Below, in pieces: positions 1-11,398 of a stretch of DNA of 64,000 bases. Source of the stretch: Heterodera schachtii (lineage: Eukaryota; Nematoda; Chromadorea; Rhabditida; Heteroderidae); NCBI GenBank assembly GCA_023374025.1, contig SIJG01000015.1, positions 1,344,697 to 1,408,696 on the forward strand, in the 5' to 3' direction. Position numbers and translations under genes: made by a program. Within the stretch, counting starts at the first letter, position 1. Every line of letters begins with the position of its first letter. The notes beneath the pieces are model-generated. The model saw only the letters and a program-made list of their open reading frames with translations. It was not told the DNA's origin and did not search any database.

Positions 1-1400
1 GGTGGCAATGGAACTGATAAATGCCGATCACTTCTTCCACAGTTAACACACCGGAGGGAACTGAAAAAATAAAATTAAAATAAATTGGAAACGGAATTAA
101 TTAAATTATTTTTAATTTAAATTTAATGGGAACATATTTTGGGACATTTAAAAAGTCATAAATTCCTTTTAGTTTTTAGTTTCTTACCAATATTTTTCGA
201 AAATTCTTCCTTTGACACGAGCGGAAAGCGAATTTTGAACAGTGCTGGGCCGAGGTTGGCACGACGCTTTTCAGAGGAGCACTCAACGGCATTTCGACGA
301 CATTTCTCGTCAGCCCAACGGATTGCCAAAAAATATCAACGGAATTTTTTTTAGACAAATTAATATTTTACTGCGTTCCAAATTGAAATTTCTCCACTGA
401 TTTGCAATTCGTCACGACTCAAAATTTCACACAACGTTTTTTGGTCAATTTGCAAAAATGCCACCGAATTGAGCAAAGTGTCCGCATTCTCATCAATATA
501 AAACAAACAATGATAGGCAAAGTTCTTAATTCAAAAAACAAATAATATTTATAAATATTTCGTTATTTTCGCATGGTAAAAATTCGCCATAATCCGACCT
601 CCTTAAAATTCCGAAACTCGCAATACAAAATAAAAAATTTTTAAATTTCTATATTTCAACAAAGATCACACTCTATTTCGGGATTTGCCAAATATAAAAA
701 TTTTATAAACAATTTAATATTGAAAGAGTGATGCTTTTGAGTGCTTTGTCATCCCACCTCCAATTCGAAAAGCTGAGCCTGGGCATAGGCAAAGAAAACA
801 TTGTGCAGTTTTGAAATTGGAATTTGCAAAGATGGGACAACCAGGCCAGCGATGTTGTACTTTTTGGCTAATTAATGAATAATTAAATTGTTAGATTAAT
901 TTCACAAAAACAATTTGACCAGCGTAAAGCACTGCCATTGCGTTGTCTCCGTCCAATTCGCTCAAATCGTCGGCATAAATGAAGCTGAGCATCACTTTGA
1001 ACGCTGCTGCATCAACATCGGGCACTTCCACGACACAATTAGCGGAAGCTAATAAATTAATTGACCAATTAATTTATTCTAATAAATTAATTGACCAATT
1101 AATTTATTCTAATTTAATTTCATCACATTTACCATTTTCTACGTTTTGATTCTGTGAGTCAAAACGGAACATTGCCTCGAACACTTCGGAAGCGTGCTTC
1201 AAAATTACTTTATGGGCTGCAACTCTCTTAAAAAGGCTTTTTAAAAAAATTTAAAAAATTAAAAAAATGAAAATTATAATATATAATTTTATTTTCAAAC
1301 TTGCCTCCTTTTCTTCTCCTTCCCCCACCAAAAAGTGCACATCCGCGTCCTCTCCCGTGCTCAACATCCGCTTCATCCGATCAACCACAGACAAGGACAT
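1..1400 (-). CDS. BTB-BACK domain protein, 5' part (gene runs off the left edge)
   Basis: The minus strand reads as a spliced BTB-BACK protein starting at an ATG at 1400 (MSLSVVDRMKRMLSTGEDAD). Later exons give the BTB core: RVAAHKVILKHASEVFEAMF near 1210-1135, then VVEVPDVDAAAFKVMLSFIY near 1030, then AKKYNIAGLVVPSLQ near 860. BACK helices follow: ADTLLNSVAFLQIDQ near 490 and IRWADEKCRRN near 330. The last visible exon reads VPSGVLTVEEVIGIYQFHCH up to position 1. BTB domains dimerise and often recruit substrates to cullin-3 ligases; this arrangement resembles BTBD3/BTBD6. Any C-terminal domain lies outside the window. The first intron has a GC donor (GAG|GCAAGT). The intron before IRWADEK has no AG at its expected 3' end. 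Family assignment is firm; orthology is not. Confidence 0.85.
1051..1110. repeat. Two tandem AT-rich palindromic units
   Basis: A unit of about 32 bp, aataaattaattgaccaatt followed by aatttatt, occurs twice in a row inside a BTB-BACK gene intron. Each unit is itself nearly palindromic. Confidence 0.7.
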
Positions 1401-3032
1401 TGTAAATGATAAATCAATTGCCAAACTCGTAATTTTATCAATTCAAGTGCCAAAATTGGCAAAAAGAAAATTTCATTTTCAGAGAGTAAGTCAATTTAAA
1501 GAAAAACGATGTTTAACATTTTAATTTTTAAACGATAATTTAAATTTTATTATTAGCCAAAGTTATTTGTGTATTATTTAAAAATGAACATTACTCATTG
1601 TATAATTGTAAAAAAAAGTTTGTAATAAAAAGGATTTTCTGCTGCTGATGAGCTTCACTTTTTTTATGGGGGAGGGCACAAAATAACAAAATAATTGCGG
1701 CAAAATTATGACCCGAAAAAAGAAGAGGAGAACAAAACAAATTCATTTGAATTTGTTGATTTGTGCATATGCATGGATGGGACTTTTAGATGGAAAAAGA
1801 TAAATCTCATCCCTTTTCGAATATAATGGTTTAAAAATTTCATTCTTAGAATGAAATTTTTAAAAATAAATGGTCACTTATGTCTTTTTGGCTCCTAAGA
1901 AATTTTAAATGTTTTTTTAAAGGTGCTTTTAGGCGCTCATCATGAATATTCATTTATTTTATTTTAACGCATTCTGTAATAAAGTTAACCCTAGCATAGA
2001 AATAGACCATAGCGAATTTTCAGTTTTTCTGTTTTTTTCAAAAATTAGTTTTTTGATGCAAATTTATTAACAAAATCGCCAAATTTTTCCCCGGCGGCGC
2101 CACCACACCATTGTCTCAAAATCGAAAGATTTCGTCATTTTTGAATAAATTCCATTAATAAATAGCACTCAAAATTTCATTTTTTTAAAAATTTTTCAAT
2201 CGGACCCCTCCTTTCCCAATAAGTTTATGAGAAAAGCGCATCGCAAAAAGGGGTATGGAAATGAAGAAAAACAAATCTTCGCCCGGAGGCGGTACTCCCT
2301 TCAAGCTGAATTCCTGGGACTGTCCAAGTCAAATAATGTAATTTTGTTCTATCATGCTCAAAATTATGGAGATGGAGGTTTAACGAATGAGTTTTTTGTA
2401 CAAAAATCACAGATTATAAATCATACGGTGCGGTATTCTTTTTTAGTTTTTAATCGTTGATCGTGTTAATCTGTGATTCAGGATCCTGCATATTTATCCC
2501 TTTTGAAGAGAAGGTGAATTGGTTAATTCTATGGGAAAAGTAATTTAATATGAATCATATTTTAATTAAAAGTAAATCGGAAAAACTTATTTTCTATTGG
2601 GGAATTAAATTAATAAGCACAATTGAATAGAAATATTAAAAAGAGCAATTTTGGAAAAAAGACGAAAACGAACATTATTCCTATTTTCCTAAAATTGAAG
2701 GTCCCTCCGTTTCATAAAAACTTAGCACGTTCTAAATTAAAGCTCAAAAATTTATTTAAATTTTGATTAATTCCAAGTCTCTACCCATTTTCATTTGCTT
2801 TTCATTTTATTGCCACATTGGTCATTAGTGATCAAGCTTTTGATTTTATACCAAAACACCACCCTAAAATAACAATGAAAACGGCATTTAATTGCTAATG
2901 TGTTTTTTGTTCTTCGGTCATTTTCATCCTCTTTGGTTCGTCCATGGAAAACGTCAATTTTCCTTGCGTTCATTGTCCCCTGAAAAACTTTTAAATTAAT
3001 TAATTTTTTTACAATTCGTCGCTTAATAATCA
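1401..3032. other. Non-coding, AT-rich interval
   Basis: Upstream of the BTB-BACK gene. It presumably holds that gene's promoter, but I see no reading frame with recognisable coding character, no clear core promoter and no RNA gene. Confidence 0.5.
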
Positions 3033-3170
3033 CTAACGGCGGATGCGCAAAATTTTGTTAGGTTCGCCAATTGGCCCATTGCTTCCGGGCTGTGCCAATG
3101 TCATGTGAGAAAAGCCGCACAAAGTGAGCAACGCGAAAGCGAAAACGAAGAGAAAACGGAATGGAAACAT
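3033..3170 (-). CDS. Possible small secreted peptide (45 residues)
   Basis: An ATG at 3170 on the minus strand opens a 46-codon frame. It starts with a strongly hydrophobic stretch (FRFLFVFAFALLTLCGF) typical of a signal peptide, with likely cleavage after TLA. The short mature part is QPGSNGPIGEPNKILRIRR. A GTTAGTG donor overlaps the end, and splicing to an AG near 2983 would replace the last residues with RDNERKEN. Basic residues at the end recall a neuropeptide or processed peptide, but there is no amidation glycine and no repeat. The frame is short, so this is a candidate only. Confidence 0.35.
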   Translation of the reverse strand: MFPFRFLFVFAFALLTLCGFSHMTLAQPGSNGPIGEPNKILRIRR

Positions 3171-3619
3171 TTTGCAAATTCTTAGGGGAGGAAATTAAAA
3201 GATTCTTCTTAATGATCCGTGCAATAATTAATTAATTAATTTTCTTCTGCCTTTTATTTTGCTCATTTTGCAAAATAAAACCAAATTTTGGTTCCACGGG
3301 ACACTTTAAAAAAAAAACTCGTTTCAGGGACGAACCATTCACATTAATGAGAATAAATGGAAAATTGTAATGAGAATTTAGTGATAAATTATTCACAATC
3401 TTTTAAATTTATTCAATCGCTTTCGCATTTCCAATGAAAATGATTGGTAATTGAACAGAGAGAGAGAGAGAAAGAAAGATTTGTGCTTAAAAAAGCAAAT
3501 TAATTTCCCATTACTTTTGTCTAACTAAGCTAAATTAAACTTTCTTGATATCATTCTTACCCTAAAAGTTCTCTATTAGCTCACCTAAATTTCAAAAAAA
3601 TTAGTCAAGTTTGAACAAA

Positions 3620-5645
3620 GTTATGGCCAAAAGTACTCGAGGAACCAGGTTTTCAGACATTTTTGGTCATAACTTTTTTGATACTTAGTAAAAAAATTTT
3701 TAATTTTGCAGGCTAATTAACTCTTGAACCTATATAATGATATCAAGATTTCTTAATTTTATTGGTTCTAAGAAAGTTTTGGGCAGAATTTTTGTGATCA
3801 AATTATTTTATGTCTAATTGAGAAATTTTCGTTATATATTGTTTAGATTTTTTATTTATCATTCGCTAGCTCTAAGTGTTTTCTACTAGCAAAATTTCAA
3901 AAAATTTCAGTTTCAAAAAAGTTATGACCAAAAATGTCTGAAAACCCGGTTTTTTGAGTCCCTTTGGGAAATTTAAATTTAAATGAGCAAATAGAGAAAT
4001 CTTAGTGTATCGGATGGTATCAATAATGTTTAATTTAGTTGATATTTTCAAAAGTTATGGGCAGATTTTTGTTGAAATTTGCATTTAATGGTTTTATATA
4101 TAACGCCCTTATTGATGGTTTTTATTAGTTGAGCGGTAATCGGTAATTGTAAAAAACCGGTACCGGTACTGACCAGTAATGTTCTGTCGCTTCACGAGAC
4201 CATTTTCAAAAAAAAATTTGTAAAAAATATCTCAGGTGGCAGAAAAAAAAATTAGAATAGCCAGAAAAATTTTCGACAAAATAAAGAAAATTTGTGCATA
4301 AATTTTTTCTATAAAAGAATATTCGCCTCCTAATCAGTCCGGGGATTCATGGTTGTGTCTCCCTGTTAAAGGCATCGCGACTCTCATGCAATCTTCGTGA
4401 AAATTAACAGTTAAAAATCCCCTACAAATCAGGTCAAATAAGCGCAAGTTTGCCAAGAGCAAACTCATTTTTTAGCAATCGGTGCTGATCAGCAGGAAAG
4501 GGACGCAACTGCGACGCGCGATTCGCTGCTCTTTTCGTGAAGACAACATTGTTAACAAATTTAGTGAAGATTTCTTCTATCTTATTTAAAAAAAATTAAT
4601 CCACAGCCTTTAAATTGCGGCATTTTTCCGTCTACGTCACGGCTTATCAAGAATGTGGGGGGAACAAGCCCATTAAAATCAGGAAATTATCTGAATTATG
4701 CAAAATTACACGAGAGAATTTTTGGGAAGAGAGTTTGGGAAAAAGAATTGAAGGAAAAGGCAAAGATATCAATTATCGATTGGATGCGCAACAGAAAACA
4801 GAAAAAATCGAATTGAATTCAATGGATAAAAAATTTATTTAAATAAATACAAACAGCAACATCAACAGACTAATATACATACCAATAAAAACAACAGCAA
4901 ACAAATTCCTAGACACGCTCGTTCCTCGAGAAACCGGGCCAAAATCCTAAAATTTTTAAATTGATTCTTATTTATGTATATATTTCTAAAGAATGTACTC
5001 ACTTAATTTCGTCCGCATTAATAGATTTATGCACGTGCAATTCAATTGCGAGCTAAATAAATTATAATTAAAGTACTAATTTGTTTTGATTTAGAATGGA
5101 CTAAAACCTTTTCAAAAGCATTCCAATTACTTAAAAGCAATTCCTTCGCCTCCTCTGTGGCCGCGTCGATTTCTCCATTAATTTCTCTATTCAGTGACCT
5201 TTTACCACGCGCACTAAGCCCATTCATCCTTCTCCCTTTCTTTCTCAATATCTAAAAAGGCGTTTTTATTGCAGTTTACAAAGTGTTCACGTATACAAAA
5301 ATGTCGACAAATGTCAAATAATCTTTCTCAGAAAATATTGGTATCATTCGACATTCCGAATTCCTATCTTATTTTGAGCTGCCGAATGATACCAGAAATT
5401 GTTAATCTCTAAATGTGCATTTTTGTTGTCGTGTAAACTGCAATAAAGTCCAAAGGAATTTGGTTGCAAATAAAGCATTTTTGGCGTTAAAAACTGCAGC
5501 TGATGAGTTTAAAAAGTAACGACCTCCTTCGCAATTGGCCGAGCGGCCTCAAGATCTCCACCGTGTCCATAACTGCGACCGATTAACAGCTCCTCAGCGG
5601 CTTTGCCGGCCATTGTGGCAATAAGGATCATGTTCAGCTCGCTAA
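3620..5645. repeat. 2-kb tandem duplication, copy 1
   Basis: From gccaaaagtactcgaggaac to the codons around LSELNM the sequence is repeated almost base for base at 7580-9605. The block contains AT-rich repeat DNA, a plus-strand open frame (4615-4842, mostly identical in copy 2) and the M41 exons on the minus strand. Small indels in the AT-rich part and near identity in the introns point to a recent event. Confidence 0.9.
4615..4842 (+). other. Open frame kept in both duplication copies, function unknown
   Basis: About 75 codons follow an AG acceptor-like site: HFSVYVTAYQECGGNKPIKI, later RLDAQQKTEKIELNSMDKKF, then a stop. Copy 2 (8564-8791) keeps the frame with a few substitutions (Cys to Tyr, Leu to Phe, Ile to Asn). 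There is no convincing ATG. It may be a terminal exon or chance; the duplication is recent, so frame conservation is weak evidence. I recognise no family. Confidence 0.25.
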
Positions 5646-5895
5646 GAGAGCACGTTTGATAGTCCACTTCAGTCGAGAGCGTGAGGCCCAAATTGCCATT
5701 GTTTGGAATGATAGTTGTGGAGATAAATTGCTCAGGCATGCCTTCTTGTTTGATTATGGCCCAAGAGTGGGCCGCCTCATGGCCAGCTGTGACAGCGGGA
5801 GTGTCCATTTGTCCTTGGATTGCCAATTCAATACTTTCATAAAATCTTCTCCATTTCCGCCACCTTTTTTTGGCGGCCTTTGAGGCCTTAGACAT
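5003..5895 (-). CDS. M41 (FtsH/YME1-type) peptidase domain without an AAA module, copy 1
   Basis: Three exons join in frame: 5524-5895, 5108-5251 and 5003-5052. They carry the M41 zinc motif HEAAH (family norm HEAGH or HESGH) in TAGHEAAHSWAI. Next come MAGKAAEELLIG and GHGGDLEAARPIAKE. The C-terminal helices read ATEEAKELLLSNWNAFEK, then LHVHKSINADEIK, matching the end of mitochondrial YME1-type proteases. In the family this domain degrades membrane proteins, fed by an N-terminal AAA ATPase. No Walker motifs are visible upstream to about 7000, so this is either a stand-alone peptidase or a detached gene fragment. Both zinc His and the Glu are intact. The true start and 3' end are uncertain: the last exon ends at a GTGAGT donor and I could not find the next one. 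Confidence 0.6.
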
Positions 5896-5961
5896 TGAAA
5901 TTCCTGAATTCTGCCAAACAAGAGTTACATGTGATTATTTTCAGCCAAATAATACAAAAAC

Positions 5962-6120
5962 TAAGGATGAAGCCAGACTCTTGCCTTCGGGGGGGGGGGG
6001 GGTCAAAAATTCGATTTTTAGGGGGTATTTTTCAGTCGATTTTTAGGGGTATAATTTTCTTTTTTTGAAATCCCGAATTACAGTGTGTTTTAGAGGGGGG
6101 GGGGGGGGGGGTTAATAAAA
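5962..6120. repeat. Dispersed repeat with G-tracts
   Basis: Reads gccagactcttgccttcggg, a long G run, then phrases like tcaaaaattcgatttttagg, and a second G run. A close relative lies at 59390-59530. Confidence 0.6.
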
Positions 6121-6447
6121 CATGAAAATACAATTACCCCGGCACAACGAGAACACATAGAATAAAACGAATTCGCAACCGCAAATACTTTTATAAATTA
6201 GAAACACCAGTTTATATACTGTAGAAACATTTTTTATTCCATTTCAAAGTTGCTGATTATTAAGTTGCGATAGAGTTTGAAATAATTTTTAGTAGTCAAT
6301 TTCATAAAATTATTGTATATACATACAGACTACCACAATCCAAGTTTCGAATTGAATTTCTAATTGATATGAAATATAGTACGATTTTTCATTGTGAGAC
6401 CATCAATTTTCATTCATTTCAAGGCTTCTCGCGGATTAATTTGCATG

Positions 6448-6660
6448 AAAAAATAAGCAAATTTATTAATAAATATTCAATAATTTCAATCAAAACATTA
6501 TTTATTAAATTTAAAACAATTACTTAAAAAATATTATTATTAACTTGGAAAATATTACAAAAGTAAAAAAAAGAACAGAATTCGTATACCTATTTCGGAA
6601 GTGAAATTTTAAGTTTCGATTTTTGCATGAAAACAGCTAAAAAGGCAATTATAAAAATTA
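6448..6660. repeat. 210-bp direct repeat, copy 1
   Basis: Starts near tttgcatgaaaaaataagca and ends near aaaacagctaaaaaggcaa. It recurs almost unchanged at about 7010-7230. No coding potential seen. The rest of 6120-7580 is AT-rich with nothing recognisable. Confidence 0.8.
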
Positions 6661-7009
6661 CCGAAATTAAAACTTTTTATCATTTTACCAAATGTTCCTA
6701 AGTTTACAAAAATCAAAATATAAATTAATAAATACATTTTTGGAGCATTGTTTTGATAAGAAAAGTAAAAACAATATAAATTGGCCTCAGAAACTTATAT
6801 TTATTTTTAATTTATAATTAAAATTTGAATTTACTTCATTTTGGCGAATGACTAAATGAAATTAGAAACAAAAACATAAACATAAAAATTCAATACAAAT
6901 TCTTTAAATATTTAAAATATAAAAGAATTAATTAAAATAATTATAGAAAATATTAAACAAGATCAATTTAATGAATTTGCATTTAATTAATAAATTGAAA
7001 GACTAATAA

Positions 7010-7230
7010 TTTGCATGAAAAAATAAGCAAATTTATTAGTAAATATTCAATAATTTCAATCAAAACATTTTTTATTAAATTTAAAACAATTACTTAAAAA
7101 ATATTATTATTAACTTGGAAAATATTACAAAAGTATAAAAAAAAGAACAGAATTCGTATACCTATTTCGGAAGTGAAATTTTAAGTTGCGATTTTGGCAT
7201 GAAAACAGCTAAAAAGGCAACCACAAAAAT
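7010..7230. repeat. 210-bp direct repeat, copy 2
   Basis: Second copy of the repeat at 6448-6660, about 350 bp downstream, differing by a few substitutions. Confidence 0.8.
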
Positions 7231-7579
7231 TACCGAAAATTAAAACTTTATGTCATTTTTACCAAGTGTTCCCATGTTTTCAAAAAGTGAAAAATAAAAA
7301 TAAAATAATAAATTGTGGATTATAAAAAAGTTTTTTAAAAATTTTATAATTAAAAATTAGATAGTTTGTTCCACAATAATTAAAACAATAGGCTCCCTAG
7401 CAAATTTTTGGAAATTTTTTTTAGGCTAATAAGGGGGATGAATTTTTAGTTGAAAGGAGCTTTAATTGGAGGGTGCCTTCAAATTGAAAAAATGTAGTTC
7501 CACTTATGAATCTATTTAAAACATTTTTATCCGGTTATTTAATTAATGCTTTTTGGAAAAAATTTAATAAAATATCCTT

Positions 7580-9605
7580 TAGGCCAAAAGTACTCGAGGA
7601 ACCGGTTTTCAGACATTTTTGTCATAACTTTTTTGATACTTAGTAAAAATTTTTTTATTTTGCAGGCTAATTAACTCTTAAACCTATATAATGATATCAG
7701 AGTTTCTTAATTTTATTGTTCTAGAAGTTTTGGGGCAGAATTTTGTGATCCAAATTATTTTATGTCTAATTGAAGAAATTTTCGTTTATATATGTTAGAT
7801 TTTTTATTTATCATTCGCTAGCTCTAAGTGTTTTGCTACTAGCAAAATTTCAAAAATTTCAGTCTTCAAAAAGTTTAGTACCAAAATGTCGGGAAACCCC
7901 GGGTTTGTGAGTCCCTTTGGGAAATTTAAATTTAATGAGCAAATAGAGAAATCTTAGTGTATCGGATGGTATCAATAATGTTTAATTTAGTTGATATTTT
8001 CAAAGTTATGGGCAGTTTTTTGTTGAAATTTGCATTTAATGGTTTTATATATAACGCCCTTATTGATGGTTTTTATTAGTTGAGCGGTAATCGGTAATTG
8101 TAAAAAACCGGTACCGGTACTGACCAGTAATGTTCTGTCGCTTCACGAGACCATTTTCAAAAAAAATTTTGTAAAAAAATCTCAGGTGGCAGAAAATAAA
8201 GTAGAATAGCCAGAAAAATTTTCGACAAAATAAAGAAAATTTGTGCATAAATTTTTTCTATAAAAGAATATTCGCCTCCTAATCAGTCCGGGGATTCATG
8301 GTTGTGTCTCCCTGTTAAAGCCATCGCGACTCTCATGCAATCTTCGTGAAAATTAACAGTTAAAAATCCCCTACAGATCAGGTCAAATAAGCGCAAGTTC
8401 GCCAAGAGCAAACTCATTTTTTAGCAATCGGTGCTGATCAGCAGGAAAGGGACGCAACTGCGACGCGCGATTCGCTGCTCTTTTCGTGAAGACAACATTG
8501 TTAACAAATTTAGTGAAGATTTCGTCTATCTTATTTAAAAAAAATTAATCCACAGCCTTTAAATTGCGGCATTTTTACGTCTACGTCACGGCTTATCAAG
8601 AATGTGGGGGGAACAAGCCCATTAAAATCAGGAAATTATCTGAATTATACAAAATTACACGAGAGAATTTTTGGGAAGAGAGTTTTGGAAAAAGAAATGA
8701 AGGAAAAGGCAAAGATATCAACTATCGATTGGATGCGCAACAGAAAACAGAAAAAATCGAATTGAATTCAATGGATAAAAAATTTATTTAAATAAATACA
8801 AACAGCAACATCAACAGACTAATATACATACCAATAAAAACAACAGCAAACAAATTCCTAGACACGCTCGTTCCTCGAGAAACCGGGCCAAAATCCTAAA
8901 ATTTTTAAATTTATTCTTGTTTATGTATATATTTTTAAAGAATGTACTCACTTGATTTCGTCCGCATTAATAGATTTATGCACGTGCAATTCAATTGCGA
9001 GCTAAATAAATTATAATTAAAGTACTAATTTGTTTTGATTTAGAATGGACTAAAACCTTTTCAAAAGCATTCCAATTATTTAAACGCAGTTCCTTCGCCT
9101 CCTCTGTGGCAGCATTAATTTCGGCAACAATTTCCCTTCTCAGTGACCGTTTGCCACGCGCACTAAGTCCATGCAACCGTCTCCCATTCTTTCTCAATAT
9201 CTAAAATGGCTGTTTTATTGCAGTTTACAAAGGCTTAGTGTATGTTCACGTATACAAAAATGTCGACAAATGTCAAATAATCTTTCTCAGAAAATATTGG
9301 TATCATTCGACATTCCGAATTCCTATCTTATTTTGAGCTGCCGAATGATACCAGAAATTGTTAATCTCTAAATGTGCATTTTTGTTGTCGTGTAAACTGC
9401 AATAAAGTCCAAAGGAATTTGGTTGCAAATAAAGCATTTTTGGCTTTAAAAACTGCAGCTGATGAGTTAAAAAAGTAACGACCTCCTTCGCAATTGGCCG
9501 AGCGGCCTCAAGATCTCCACCATGTCCATAACTGCGACCGATTAACAGCTCCTCAGCGGCTTTGTCGGCCATTGTGGCAATAAGGATCATGTTCAGCTCG
9601 TTAAG
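7580..9605. repeat. 2-kb tandem duplication, copy 2
   Basis: Second copy of 3620-5645. It ends abruptly inside the M41 first exon, just upstream of the LNELNM codons; beyond that the sequence is unrelated to copy 1. Confidence 0.9.
8990..9605 (-). pseudogene. M41 peptidase copy 2, zinc motif lost
   Basis: This copy keeps the region corresponding to ELNMILIATMADKAAEELL and the downstream exons, including ATEEAKELRLNNWNAFEK at about 9057-9200. Upstream of the codons for LNELNM the frame runs into unrelated sequence (WHFAQECSLNEL), so the HEAAH motif is missing. Unless an alternative upstream exon supplies catalytic residues, the product cannot be a working M41 peptidase. Its middle exon differs from copy 1 at many positions although the introns on both sides are nearly identical. 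Confidence 0.6.
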
Positions 9606-9733
9606 AGAGCATTCTTGAGCAAAGTGCCATTGTCGAGTAGATTTTTGTCTTCGTCAATGAAGTCAAAAAGCGAAATCTGAAAAAATAAGATTTTTATTTC
9701 ATCGTTGTGTCATAGATTTTTGCTGTCCGACCG

Positions 9734-9958
9734 TTATCGGAATACAATGGTCCAGCGGGTGGCAATTTCGCGGCCATGAATTGGTGTTGCTGTTCTTCGA
9801 TTGGTCGTCCATTGGTGCTGCTCATCGACAGTTGGTTGTGCAATTTGTGCTCTCAAATTCGCCATTTTTTGAGTCACTTCCGATGAGCGTAAAGCTTTTG
9901 CAATGGCCAATTGAGATTTCATGGAGGAAGGCCTGAAAACCACATCATTATGGATCAT
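9734..9958 (-). CDS. Possible ESCRT-III (CHMP3/VPS24-like) exon fragment
   Basis: After a TTTTCAG acceptor the minus strand reads PSSMKSQLAIAKALRSSEVT, then QKMANLRAQIAQPTVDEQ, then low-similarity sequence to a stop. The pattern Met-Lys-x-Gln-Leu-Ala, Ser-x-Glu-Val, Met-x-x-Leu resembles the middle of CHMP3, where MKNQLA and STEVMKAMQSL occur. The basic N-terminal helices and the acidic C-terminal helix are not visible. It is probably a gene scrap in a rearranged region. Confidence 0.25.
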   Translation of the reverse strand: MIHNDVVFRPSSMKSQLAIAKALRSSEVTQKMANLRAQIAQPTVDEQHQWTTNRRTATPIHGREIATRWTIVFR

Positions 9959-10440
9959 TAGTGAAATTAAATGAATGACTTTTGGGTCGGCAAAAGTGCC
10001 GCAGAATTGGAGAAGTGAACTGAGTTACCAAATGAATGCCAAATTGCGCATAATTTGCAACAGTTTGAAGTAGACGATCTTTCCCATAATGCCGCCTCAT
10101 GTGAACCGGGATTTCCCGCCCCGGTCCCGGTCCCGCTCAACTCTAATAAGAAGTGCTTTTTTGGCACCCAATTCTTGGCAAAATGTCCAAAAATTTTATT
10201 TTTAATTTGCTATTTTTGACATTTTTCATGATTTTTTTAATTTTATGGCAAAATTTAAATTTTAGCAAAAAAAATTCCGGAAAATAATAAATCTTACAGA
10301 GTGAGAAAAAAATTTACGTCAAAAAACATTGAACTGATTTTTGATTATCATTTTGCTAGCGAAATTGATAAAAAAAAAGAGACTTTTTTGAGGAATTCAC
10401 ATATTTATTAAGCAATTTTTGTTCAGTTTTTGGCACATAA

Positions 10441-10583
10441 TCATCCGTTCGTTGTAAATGATTTTCTTTGGTTTTCAATTAAAAATTCTAAATTCTTTTC
10501 CTAATATTTGTCAAAAATTACGGGCAACGATCACCTAAAAAATAATAAAGTTATGCTTAACCATTTTTGATTTTGAATTTAAT
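10441..10583. repeat. 140-bp direct repeat, copy 1 (3' flank of the secreted-protein gene)
   Basis: catccgttcgttgtaaatga through tgattttgaatttaa is repeated nearly perfectly at 12945-13088. Here it lies just downstream of the stop codon of the secreted-protein gene. Confidence 0.85.
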
Positions 10584-10593
10584 TTGCATTTGA

Positions 10594-11398
10594 TTAAACT
10601 GACTTTTGAATTGTGCATGTCGAATGGCCTTCGTCTTCGTACTCAATCGGCACGTCGTGTTCAATTGGCACCGTTTCGTCAATCTCATAAATGGGGTAAT
10701 TATTGTACACCACTTGAAACACTTCGTGGAACCGTTCACCCATCTCTTCTTCCATCGCATCATAATCCGCAAATTGGCCATACACACGGTACTCATCGCC
10801 CAAACACAAGAGTACCGTAATCTTGGCATTACTGTCAAAATCTCGCACAGCATTCCTAATATTCCACTTAAATTGGCCGTTATCCGTATAGATGACACGA
10901 TTTTTCACTCCTTTGTCAGTTGGGTCAGCTGAAATTTCATACATTTTAGGGCTGTTAGAGATGAGTTTTGGTTTCTCGAGTTGAAAATTTTCTTAATTTT
11001 TCACTTCTCGGTGGTCTTAGGAGAAATTTTTACTTATCAGTAAGAATTCAAAGGAAAAGCTTAAATTTGAAAATTGCTATAAATTAAAAAGTTTAGTCTT
11101 GGGCTTTGTGATTTCAAGTTTCTCAGTCTCTGATTTTTAGTCGTTGTCATTCTTCGGTCTCGGGGACTCGGTAAAACCGCCATATTAAATAAAATTATAA
11201 TTTTTTCTTTTATTTATAACTGTTTAAAAGGGGATTATAACATTTAAATTCACCAAAATCTCCGGAAACAAAAAACACCGAATAATTATTTCGTGGTAAA
11301 ATGACATATTTGTTGTCGATTTGTCCACAGCAATTCATCGAGGCGCATGGAACGGCCAAAAATACCGTAAGAAGCGCTACAAACGACACGAAATGCAT
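10594..11398 (-). CDS. Small secreted protein, unknown family
   Basis: Two exons join in frame: 11254-11398 and 10594-10928, with a GTGAAT donor, a TTTCAG acceptor and a 325-bp intron. The ATG at 11398 starts a clear signal peptide, MHFVSFVALLTVFLAVPCAS. The predicted product is about 160 residues. The mature part begins MNCCGQIDNKYVILPRNNYS and continues with NRVIYTDNGQFKWNIRNAVR, then ITVLLCLGDEYRVYGQF, then an acidic tail (IEYEDEGHSTCTI). Alternating hydrophobic residues suggest a beta-rich fold. There is no transmembrane segment after the signal peptide. In a plant parasite such a protein could be an effector or a pseudocoelomic protein; that is inference only. Confidence 0.6.

Noticed and set aside
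2225..2460. Overlapping open frames on both strands
   Set aside because: No splice sites, homology or signal sequence; codon use looks like random AT-rich DNA.
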